Source: Cepaea nemoralis
Taxonomy: Eukaryota; Mollusca; Gastropoda; Stylommatophora; Helicidae
Assembly (NCBI GenBank): GCA_014155875.1
Contig: JACEFZ010028134.1
Span: 496,001-560,000 of the forward strand
Length of the DNA: 64,000 bases
Direction of reading: 5' to 3'
Part shown: piece after piece, positions 63,301 through 64,000 of the stretch
Position numbering within the stretch: position 1 is the stretch's first letter
How the letters are laid out: each line of letters opens with the position of its first letter
Notes under the pieces: model-generated
Databases searched by the model: none
Seen by the model: only the letters and a program-made list of their open reading frames with translations
What the model was told of the DNA's origin: nothing
Position numbers and translations under genes: made by a program

Positions 63301-63342
63301 CTAGCAAGACTATTTTTTTGTCCCTCAAGAATTTATTATTTG
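27955..63342 (-). CDS. COQ6: COQ6, ubiquinone biosynthesis FAD monooxygenase
   Basis: Eleven minus-strand exons (63342-63207, 60526-60468, 56332-56072, 55389-55282, 53341-53279, 51619-51512, 47222-47144, 39860-39734, 37754-37639, 30718-30552, 27984-27955) give about 418 codons. Diagnostic motifs in order: [47 protein letters not shown], the FAD-contacting [29 protein letters not shown], and [20 protein letters not shown], the GD motif that holds the FAD ribityl chain, then [17 protein letters not shown]6 is a mitochondrial inner-membrane flavoprotein that hydroxylates the ring of coenzyme Q precursors at C5 within the CoQ synthome. Here it is spread over more than 35 kb by transposon-laden introns. 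The N-terminal GxGxxG exon(s) are beyond the right edge. One exon has a 2-nt frame deficit and one intron has a GC donor. Identity is confident; expression cannot be judged. Confidence 0.93.
28000..28757. other. COQ6 last intron, nothing recognised
   Basis: No aligned repeat apart from a short (GTTT)n near 28465-28480. Confidence 0.4.
28758..29110. repeat. About 125-bp tandem repeat, two to three decayed copies
   Basis: TAATCTAACTCAATATGCAC and ATTTATTTAACATTG..T.T, followed by GTCATA.ATTATTTAT, recur with a period near 125 bp. A weaker echo exists at 29560-29640. Confidence 0.6.
29140..29520 (-). mobile_element. SINE-3 copy split by a J-tail element
   Basis: The minus strand starts GGAATGACGGTGGTGCAGTG (A box) with GGTCATTGAATCCCC (B box), is interrupted at about 29330-29448, and resumes as GGTTGGGAGTTTAAAC with AGGTTGACCTGACC. 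The same body is found in the 5805-5965 copy. Confidence 0.6.
29330..29448 (-). mobile_element. J-tail short element, diverged copy
   Basis: Plus-strand TTGTGCCTGTTTACAGCAGA, GGCCGACACATCTGAC and GGGTTAACCTTCC match the 3' terminal ~140 bp of LINE J. It is the most diverged of the copies and possibly flanked by an ATGGG duplication. Confidence 0.7.
29880..30530. repeat. 24-bp minisatellite (GAATGTTTGAATAGACTAAT)
   Basis: Unit about 24 bp, GAATGTTTGAATAGACTAAT then GTGT, with variants GAGTAATG and AATCTTTG, and a larger block of about 170 bp that is itself repeated (29990-30160 versus 30170-30340). About 25 units, decaying to the right. It abuts COQ6 exon 30552-30718 within about 20 bp. Confidence 0.9.
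30552..30718 (-). CDS. COQ6: COQ6 exon with YETERQRHN motif
   Basis: Acceptor CTGTTTCAACAG, donor GTAACT. It reads [40 protein letters not shown] and [15 protein letters not shown]. It is 167 nt, entering after one base and leaving in phase 0. YETERQRHN is a conserved UbiH/COQ6 C-terminal signature. Confidence 0.93.
30788..31373. mobile_element. Foldback mariner derivative, copy 2
   Basis: Ends CGAGGGTAAGTTATTAAGTA and its complement ACTTATTAACTTTTCCTCG. The plus strand reads [16 protein letters not shown] then [12 protein letters not shown], the mariner transposase region around the third catalytic aspartate, followed by LIKxWDM and FGGNYVE. The left arm is an inverted copy of the transposase 3' end (30890-30970), as in copy 1. 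A 24-bp internal duplication (GAGCACGCAGTTCTATGCAG) is present. Confidence 0.85.
31380..31720 (+). mobile_element. LINE fragment (family A-like C-terminus)
   Basis: Broken plus-strand frames give [35 protein letters not shown] and SCIMAW. The K-T-K-T-M and [10 protein letters not shown] pieces are RT thumb and C-terminal hallmarks related to family A. Confidence 0.7.
31721..32279. other. Intron, nothing recognised
   Basis: No repeat or exon candidate identified. Confidence 0.4.
32280..32870 (-). mobile_element. Dispersed element family E, minus-strand copy
   Basis: Reverse complement of the 47.3-48.0 kb copy: GTTAGTCA tail at 32290, TATGCTCCGTTCCTGTGCCA near 32340, CACTGTAGCTCCAGCGATGA near 32655. 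The 5' end is lost at the C-run 32872-32899. Confidence 0.7.
32872..32899. repeat. Homopolymer C-run
   Basis: About 28 consecutive C at the truncation point of the family E copy. Similar C- or G-runs occur at 9411, 15548 and 17053. Confidence 0.9.
33341..33840 (-). mobile_element. LINE 3' end with poly(A) tail
   Basis: The minus strand encodes [40 protein letters not shown], ending IARTKKDM and stop. The CxxC...H...C spacing is the zinc-knuckle-like end of Jockey/I-type LINE ORF2. A 30-base T-run at 33341-33371 is its poly(A) tail in this orientation. Confidence 0.8.
34100..35345 (+). mobile_element. LINE family B copy with complete C2H2-like tail
   Basis: The plus strand starts inside the RT ([20 protein letters not shown]). 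The YADD region is deleted: the frame passes from [20 protein letters not shown] directly to AKTKTN. It continues with [60 protein letters not shown] and [18 protein letters not shown], and closes with [20 protein letters not shown] plus H. The last segment keeps His-His but has Tyr-Pro-His-Cys where CxxC is expected. It is 5'-truncated with a few frameshifts. Confidence 0.88.
35536..35910 (+). mobile_element. LINE J 5'-end fragment ending in a 47-bp triplication
   Basis: It begins TCCCCTCTGCTGTG, the exact 5' terminus of the full-length LINE J at 45599, and follows its 5' UTR (CCAATGACCCCAAGAGCTA, GTAGACTGGGGACAGTCAAA) for about 245 bp. It then ends in three tandem copies of a 47-bp unit, TGTACTGAGCCACAGGCTT..AAACAATTCACTAAA, whose first half is LINE sequence. 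No downstream LINE sequence follows. Confidence 0.75.
35927..36215 (-). mobile_element. SINE-1 copy
   Basis: Minus-strand head CAGGTCCACATGGCCAAATG and B box GGTTCAACCCC-like, with the tail at AAAGAAAAA. An 8-bp direct repeat ATCACTCT occurs at 35919-35926 and 36216-36223. Confidence 0.8.
36295..36480 (+). mobile_element. tRNA-headed repeat related to family E body
   Basis: GTCTCCGTGGTGAATTGGTT and GTTGTGGGTTCAATTATTG have A-box and B-box character. The following TTTTCTTGGAG..TCCTGGGGGTCATCACTGGAGCTAC matches the reverse of 32640-32720 in family E. It may be the tRNA-headed form of that element. Confidence 0.5.
36485..37530 (-). mobile_element. LINE J, 5'-truncated copy
   Basis: Collinear with 40035-41120 of the full-length J element: C-terminal ORF end at 37200-37500, two copies of the ~104-bp 3'-UTR repeat (ATGGATTTGCTAGCCAAGCA), and the terminal block to a TTCTTC tail at about 36483. 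The coding part is broken. Confidence 0.9.
37639..37754 (-). CDS. COQ6: COQ6 exon with [13 protein letters not shown] motif
   Basis: Acceptor CAAACTGTAG, donor GTAAGG. It encodes [39 protein letters not shown]. With the last two bases of the previous exon it forms [15 protein letters not shown], the FAD-binding GD motif. It is 116 nt. Confidence 0.95.
37830..38750. repeat. 31-bp minisatellite interrupted by a MITE
   Basis: Unit about 31 bp, GTACTTAAACAGGTTTGTAA then TTACCTGAACT. Units occur on both sides of the MITE 37910-38595 (37835-37909 and 38596-38745), so the transposon entered a TTAA that is part of the unit. Confidence 0.85.
37910..38595. mobile_element. piggyBac-type MITE, copy 1
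   Basis: Flanked by TTAA at 37906-37909 and 38596-38599. Termini CCCTTTACCGGGC and its near-complement GCCCTGTAAAGGG. Internal sequence is homologous to copies 2 and 3, including the GGATTTCGGCGATTCTT and TTTAAAGAAAGT blocks. TTAA plus CCCTTT termini are diagnostic of the piggyBac superfamily. Confidence 0.92.
38876..39560 (+). mobile_element. LINE family D fragment with decayed RNase H
   Basis: Broken frames contain [17 protein letters not shown] (RNase H first Asp motif) and [18 protein letters not shown] (HAGVxGNExxD, last catalytic segment), then a terminal EHVWECPEC. It is full of stops. Confidence 0.75.
39545..39725. repeat. Imperfect AGT/ATAGT trinucleotide tract
   Basis: About 180 bp of imperfect GTAGTAGTAG, GGTGGTAG and AATAGTAGCAG steps directly beside the COQ6 exon donor at 39733. 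Confidence 0.85.
39734..39860 (-). CDS. COQ6: COQ6 exon (QLPPTV...KPRLALIG)
   Basis: Donor GTAAGG. It encodes [40 protein letters not shown] and IG. Two acceptors fit the same phase: CTTCTATAG (exon from 39860) and GAGTTTCAG (exon from 39875, adding AFSSI). I prefer 39860 because of its pyrimidine tract and its closer length match to known COQ6. Confidence 0.88.
40779..41440 (-). pseudogene. LINE J RNase H and C-terminal region, frameshifted
   Basis: [58 protein letters not shown], then [20 protein letters not shown] and [20 protein letters not shown], the CxC...H...C end typical of this LINE group. It is out of frame with the RT part by a small indel near 41440, so a functional polyprotein is not made. 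The first RNase H aspartate ([10 protein letters not shown]) lies upstream, in the RT frame. Confidence 0.9.
41441..44051 (-). pseudogene. LINE J endonuclease C-part and reverse transcriptase
   Basis: After [11 protein letters not shown] the endonuclease finishes with [12 protein letters not shown] and [12 protein letters not shown] (the SDH motif). RT motifs follow: [88 protein letters not shown] (catalytic ADD), then [20 protein letters not shown]. All key RT residues are present. The open frame is about 870 codons. Confidence 0.95.
44056..44751. mobile_element. piggyBac-type MITE, copy 2, inside LINE J endonuclease
   Basis: TTAA at 44052-44055 and 44752-44755. Termini CCCTTTACAGGGCAGACGC and GCCTTGTAAAGGG. 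It is in the opposite orientation to copies 1 and 3. It lies within the codons for the endonuclease motif GDFN. Confidence 0.95.
44756..45323 (-). pseudogene. LINE J endonuclease N-part, cut by the MITE
   Basis: Begins [20 protein letters not shown]. The AP-endonuclease-like domain starts [18 protein letters not shown], continues [36 protein letters not shown] and ends at IIVGDFN where the MITE enters. N, E and D/N catalytic residues of the fold are visible. Confidence 0.93.
45740..46620 (+). mobile_element. LINE C-terminus and 3' UTR, decayed
   Basis: Plus-strand pieces [20 protein letters not shown] and [17 protein letters not shown] are the end of a LINE ORF2 (R-x-W-x-x-L-x-E). The stretch 46160-46600 is its 3' UTR, ending ATTAATGATCATCATCATTC, which matches the 3' end of family B at 35310-35335. 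Confidence 0.7.
46640..46760 (+). mobile_element. tRNA-headed SINE fragment
   Basis: GTCTCTGTGGCCAAGTGGTT (A box) and GTTGTGGGTTTGATTCCGG (B box) are spaced like a tRNA, but the acceptor-stem complement is absent and the body continues as in 36295-36480. It is therefore a SINE head, not a tRNA gene. Confidence 0.6.
46790..47116. repeat. 32-bp minisatellite, about ten copies
   Basis: Unit AACAAGCCACCTTACATACA then GATTATATCTTC. The last unit ends about 27 bp from the COQ6 exon donor at 47143. Confidence 0.95.
47144..47222 (-). CDS. COQ6: COQ6 exon followed by a GC donor
   Basis: Acceptor TTTTTATTTCAG. It encodes [20 protein letters not shown] and LRSVLP plus one base. The only donor compatible with the next exon is CCAG|GCAAGT, a GC-AG intron. 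A GT inside the exon (GCAG|GTCAAG) would drop the conserved AGxxL..Y segment. Confidence 0.82.
47325..47995 (+). mobile_element. Dispersed element family E, longest copy
   Basis: Starts CGGACTTCCGGTCCCCAACA then TGGCGG, and ends GTGACTAACTAACTAACTAA. It is about 670 bp with no conserved frame. The (ACTA)n tail indicates retroposition. Confidence 0.75.
48005..48510 (-). mobile_element. LINE family C copy
   Basis: The minus strand begins [20 protein letters not shown], continues [20 protein letters not shown], and then matches the family C 3' end (GGAATAACAGTCCATGGGAA; tail AGATGAGATGATCATGATGA). Decayed. Confidence 0.8.
48595..48890 (-). mobile_element. SINE-1 copy
   Basis: Minus-strand head GCAGGTCCGCATGGCCAAAT, B box GGTTCAACCCC, A-tail after GAGCACC. 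Imperfect 12-bp duplication GGCTTGTCGTCT (48583-48594) and GGCTCGTTGTCT (48891-48902). Confidence 0.85.
49120..49460 (-). mobile_element. LINE J-related fragment, old
   Basis: TTTAGTTTGCTGAACA..TGGTAT, followed by TCTGAAAATTACAACTT, corresponds to the J C-terminal region at 40980-41050. Heavily diverged. Confidence 0.55.
49500..50045 (-). mobile_element. LINE RNase-H-type C-terminus, decayed
   Basis: Minus-strand pieces [19 protein letters not shown] and the following CHLQLW..C correspond to the RxRTGHxxLRAHL...CxC...HVLQDCP segment of Jockey-like LINEs. A (TTGG)n run precedes it at 49470-49495. Confidence 0.6.
50095..50330 (-). mobile_element. LINE family F fragment
   Basis: Aligns with 16800-17095 over its whole length (CCAACTCATGCCTTGCCCTCC, CAGGTTTTCTCAATG, GAGTGCCAGC). 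Confidence 0.6.
50400..50780 (+). mobile_element. SINE-2 copy interrupted by a J-tail element
   Basis: Head GGCTCTGTGGTGAAGGGGTT, then the insertion 50456-50601, then the body (GTAAACTTGCCAAGAAATCA, AAATGCTGGGGATGACTG) and tail AACATTTTTAAAAA. The undisturbed copy at 63430-63655 has the two parts joined at AGGCATACCACGTTCGAAAC. Confidence 0.9.
50456..50601 (-). mobile_element. J-tail short element with 14-bp duplication
   Basis: 146 bp flanked by GGCATACCTTGTTT at 50442-50455 and 50602-50615. Minus strand: CCGGGAAGGTTAACCCGG start, CAGCTCTGCTGTAAACAGGC inside, GAAGACGAAGAAG tail. Identical in layout to the last ~140 bp of LINE J. Confidence 0.95.
50810..51075 (-). mobile_element. LINE-like fragment
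   Basis: Shares GACATTTAATATGG and AACCCAGTTTTCTTTAATG with 20455-20790. Broken frames only. Confidence 0.4.
51085..51300 (+). mobile_element. SINE-2 copy
   Basis: TGGCTAAGGGCTTACGAACG (A box region), CCGGGTTCGAAACACAGC (good B box), GTCGTTCAGAAAGCAATGGC, AACGTAACACTTGCCAG, tail AACAAAAATATATG. The B box is nearly canonical. Confidence 0.85.
51512..51619 (-). CDS. COQ6: COQ6 exon (LSSLVW)
   Basis: Acceptor TTTCCTGCAG, donor GTATGT. 36 codons: [36 protein letters not shown]. It continues LP|LSD from the previous exon, matching the LPLSDxxSSLVW segment of COQ6/UbiH. Confidence 0.93.
51925..52030 (+). mobile_element. J-tail short element, plus orientation
   Basis: GTCAACAAATACCTGAAGAA, CAGCTCTGCTGTTAACAGG, ATTCCGGACGAATGCAGAAG then AAGAA. 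Diverged copy of the same short element. Confidence 0.75.
52188..52780. repeat. 29-bp minisatellite, about 20 copies
   Basis: Unit CAACCATATGTTGGGTCAGT then GGGGTGACT. It begins at a CAACCAACCATACGTTGGG string that looks like the tail of the preceding decayed retroelement (52040-52187). Confidence 0.95.
53000..53157 (-). mobile_element. SINE-1 partial copy
   Basis: GATCTCAAGCATAGTCCATA, GTGGATTAGCTTTCCC, CCATCAGGCGAACCCACTCT. It lacks the tRNA head. Confidence 0.75.
53279..53341 (-). CDS. COQ6: COQ6 exon ([15 protein letters not shown])
   Basis: Acceptor TGTTTTCAG, donor GTAAGT. 21 codons: [20 protein letters not shown] plus P. WQRFLPxGPIAxLPL is a signature of this flavoprotein family. Confidence 0.95.
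53597..54291. mobile_element. piggyBac-type MITE, copy 3
   Basis: TTAA at 53593-53596 and 54292-54295. Termini CCCTTTACAGGGTGGAC and GTCTGCCCTGTAAAGGG. It is 695 bp. An acidic coding remnant is readable on the plus strand: [20 protein letters not shown], around 53980-54040, resembling the acidic N-terminus of a piggyBac transposase. Confidence 0.93.
54320..54870 (-). mobile_element. LINE family B copy with nested J-tail element
   Basis: Minus strand: [20 protein letters not shown], then the insertion 54487-54622, then [14 protein letters not shown] zinc-finger remnant and the family B end GGTCTGATCAGTCAC. It abuts MITE copy 3. Confidence 0.8.
54487..54622 (-). mobile_element. J-tail short element with 11-bp duplication
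   Basis: 136 bp between TGTTTTTATTC (54476-54486) and TGCTTTTATTC (54623-54633). Minus strand: CCGGGATGGTTAACCTGG start, GAACGCAGAAGAA end. Confidence 0.9.
55282..55389 (-). CDS. COQ6: COQ6 exon with GADG motif
   Basis: Acceptor TACATGTTAG, donor GTAAGT. 36 codons: [36 protein letters not shown]. GADGxxS is the second FAD/NAD-binding motif of class A flavin monooxygenases, and QSAVVATL is family-typical. Confidence 0.95.
55400..56070. other. COQ6 intron, nothing recognised
   Basis: AT-rich with a CT-rich patch near 55920-55965. No repeat aligned. Confidence 0.45.
56072..56332 (-). CDS. COQ6: COQ6 exon (largest visible)
   Basis: Acceptor ATTTTGCAG, donor GTAGGT. 87 codons: [56 protein letters not shown], then a charged loop [12 protein letters not shown] and [11 protein letters not shown]. 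[17 protein letters not shown] and the loop before TKLLIGADG are COQ6 features. Confidence 0.94.
56784..56946 (-). mobile_element. Truncated LINE 3' end with 14-bp duplication
   Basis: 163 bp between GTATACACACATAT at 56770-56783 and 56947-56960. Minus strand: [45 protein letters not shown], stop, then (GAA)n. It is a classic, heavily 5'-truncated insertion of a LINE distinct from A, B, C and J. Confidence 0.95.
56975..57290 (+). mobile_element. SINE-1 copy, plus orientation
   Basis: Head CAGGTCAGCATGGCCAAATG, a (GATT)n expansion at 57033-57052 before the B box (GGTTAACCCC), the body GTGGGTTTGCCTGATGGTGA, and the 3' end merging into the TG/TA microsatellite. Confidence 0.85.
57284..57372. 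repeat. GC/GT/TA compound microsatellite
   Basis: (GC)n then (GT)n then (TA)n at the 3' end of the SINE-1 copy. Alternating purine-pyrimidine throughout. Confidence 0.95.
57560..59020. repeat. 43-bp minisatellite split by a 610-bp insertion
   Basis: Unit AATAACAGTATGCTCCAATA, AATAGCCAAGTTACAGTGCA, TAT. About eleven units left of 58104 and seven right of 58713. Two sub-types alternate (GCTCCAATAAAT and TTCCCCAAGAAAT). Confidence 0.88.
58104..58713. mobile_element. 610-bp insertion with 5-bp duplication; candidate solo LTR
   Basis: The minisatellite unit is interrupted with ATAAT repeated at 58099-58103 and 58714-58718. The insert is more GC-rich than its surroundings, carries a perfect TGACGTCA at 58130-58137 and an AATAAA at 58583-58588, and has no coding frame. 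The minus strand begins TGTCTC. The 5-bp duplication, ~600-bp length, enhancer-like palindrome and polyadenylation signal suit a solo LTR, but the other terminus is AGTA rather than CA and no internal retrovirus-like part is present. Confidence 0.5.
59035..60170 (-). mobile_element. LINE family D-like fragment with RNase H
   Basis: The minus strand encodes [37 protein letters not shown] (RNase H first motif), then [20 protein letters not shown] plus DR (HAGVxGHExADR, last motif). Broken by several stops. It ends with ECSDVDF. Confidence 0.8.
60468..60526 (-). CDS. COQ6: COQ6 exon ([11 protein letters not shown])
   Basis: Acceptor TGTGTGTGCAG, donor GTAAAT. 59 nt: two bases completing Ser, then [19 protein letters not shown]. 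With the neighbours it reads LLDS-FGAWQEI and RMQ-VWESC, as in COQ6. Confidence 0.94.
60530..61920. other. COQ6 intron, no clear repeat
   Basis: Contains an uninterrupted frame at 61595-61876 ([19 protein letters not shown]) with no splice sites or homology that I recognise. Otherwise nothing. Confidence 0.4.
61921..62574. other. COQ6 intron with a small LINE B 3'-UTR piece
   Basis: ACAAACTATCGTCTATCAAG and AAGGTGCCA at 62137-62172 match the LINE B 3' end at 10213-10258. The rest is unassigned. Confidence 0.45.
62575..62702. repeat. About 80-bp tandem duplication
   Basis: GATGATGGTTCCCTGGGTGA and CCAGAACCTGAACACCATGT recur after about 80 bp with few changes. Confidence 0.75.
63207..63342 (-). 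CDS. COQ6: COQ6 exon with 2-nt frame deficit
   Basis: Acceptor GTTTTCTTAG, donor GTAAGT. The first part reads [14 protein letters not shown], the second [20 protein letters not shown] and [11 protein letters not shown]. Both halves match COQ6, but they are in different frames, meeting at CTAGAGTCAC near 63300. The exon is 136 nt, whereas its flanking phases require 138, so two bases (an AG step) appear to be missing. Confidence 0.85.
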
Positions 63343-63429
63343 CTAAGAAAACAGTAGAAGGAATAGAACATATCAACCTGACCTTAAATGGTATTTTCAT
63401 TAAACATGGAAATAAAATGCACATAATTC

Positions 63430-63655
63430 TATGGCTCCGTGGCAAAGGAGTTACGACGCAGTTCGTAATCAGGCATACCACGTTCGAAACACAGCTGTGT
63501 TGGTTTTTTATTACATGGTATGGGTGCTGGTCGTTCAGAAAGCAGTGGAAAACTACTGAACGTAAACTTGCCCAGGAATCACGAACAGCCAAAAATGCTG
63601 GGGTTGACTGCAATGTCCTGTAAAGGATACACAACTAACATTTTTAAACTCTATT
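63430..63655 (+). mobile_element. SINE-2, uninterrupted copy
   Basis: TATGGCTCCGTGGCAAAGGA, CATACCACGTTCGAAACACA (B box), GTCGTTCAGAAAGCAGTGGA, AACGTAAACTTGCCCAGGAA, ending TGTCCTGTAAAGGATACACA and AACATTTTTAAA. It serves as reference for the SINE-2 family. Confidence 0.88.
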
Positions 63656-63834
63656 AATTGCTGCTCAGCTGTTTAAGCTGTCTACATACATCTATCTAGA
63701 CAGTGCCCACATTTTACAATAATTTATTTGAATTGTTCAAATACTCAACATTCACATAATACTGATCAACTACTTGAATACTTCGTTACTTCCTACTACT
63801 CAGCGAGTTAAAAGAGGTGTGGCCAAACAAGAAC

Positions 63835-63995
63835 ACTTTGCATGAAGCCAAAGAAGAGTAATAATCCAACACACAACTGGTGTCATGAGCTGCCACACGC
63901 TGCGAGATTTGCTGAGGGGATCCGAGCACTTATGGACTGAATGGTTCGATGTGCAATGAGGATAATCTGTCAACTAACTAACTAACTACTATTCA
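63835..63995 (+). mobile_element. Retroelement 3' end with (ACTA)n tail
   Basis: GGGGATCCGAGCACTTATGG and ATGTGCAATGAGG correspond to the insertion in mariner copy 1 (24905-25032, reversed). The tail is CAACTAACTAACTAACTA. Confidence 0.55.
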
Positions 63996-64000
63996 AATCT

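Noticed and set aside
1..64000. Bacterial operon, phage or defence system
   Set aside because: There are no ribosome binding sites, gene clusters or prokaryotic gene structure. Spliced exons, LINEs and SINEs show a metazoan nuclear genome.

Overview
This window looks like nuclear DNA of a multicellular animal. Two host genes are split into short exons with GT..AG introns, the intergenic and intronic DNA is AT-rich, and most of the rest is non-LTR retrotransposon, SINE, DNA-transposon and minisatellite sequence. A lophotrochozoan, probably a mollusc, is my best guess from the style of the LINE and SINE families. I could not search a database, so the species is inference only. Nothing prokaryotic is present.

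Two convergent host genes carry the unique coding sequence. On the plus strand, eight exons between 2241 and 22322 encode the C-terminal ~440 residues of a tetratricopeptide-repeat (TPR) protein that I cannot name; its 5' exons lie left of the window. On the minus strand, eleven exons between 63342 and 27955 encode almost all of COQ6, the FAD-dependent monooxygenase of ubiquinone synthesis; its first exon(s), with the GxGxxG dinucleotide fold, lie right of the window. Every exon junction in both genes is phase-compatible, apart from one apparent 2-nt deficit inside the most upstream COQ6 exon.

The introns hold the rest. (1) Minisatellites with units of about 20, 23, 24, 29, 31, 32, 37, 38, 43, 48 and 89 bp. 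(2) Several LINE families, called A to F and J here. They include a near-complete EN-RT-RNase H element (family J, 40035-45599) with a 13-bp target-site duplication, and many 5'-truncated fragments. (3) tRNA-headed SINEs (SINE-1, SINE-2, SINE-3). (4) Three ~690-bp piggyBac-type MITEs bounded by TTAA. (5) Two palindromic (foldback) mariner derivatives. (6) A 610-bp insertion with a 5-bp duplication that may be a solo LTR.

Several insertions are nested, so relative ages can be read directly: the MITE inside the endonuclease domain of LINE J, a SINE inside LINE A, a 146-bp J-tail element inside SINE-2, and the LTR-like block inside a minisatellite. One minisatellite (18371-19190) appears to have grown out of the 3' end of a LINE. 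I see no new multi-gene system. The most informative material is this transposon archaeology and the COQ6 frame problem.
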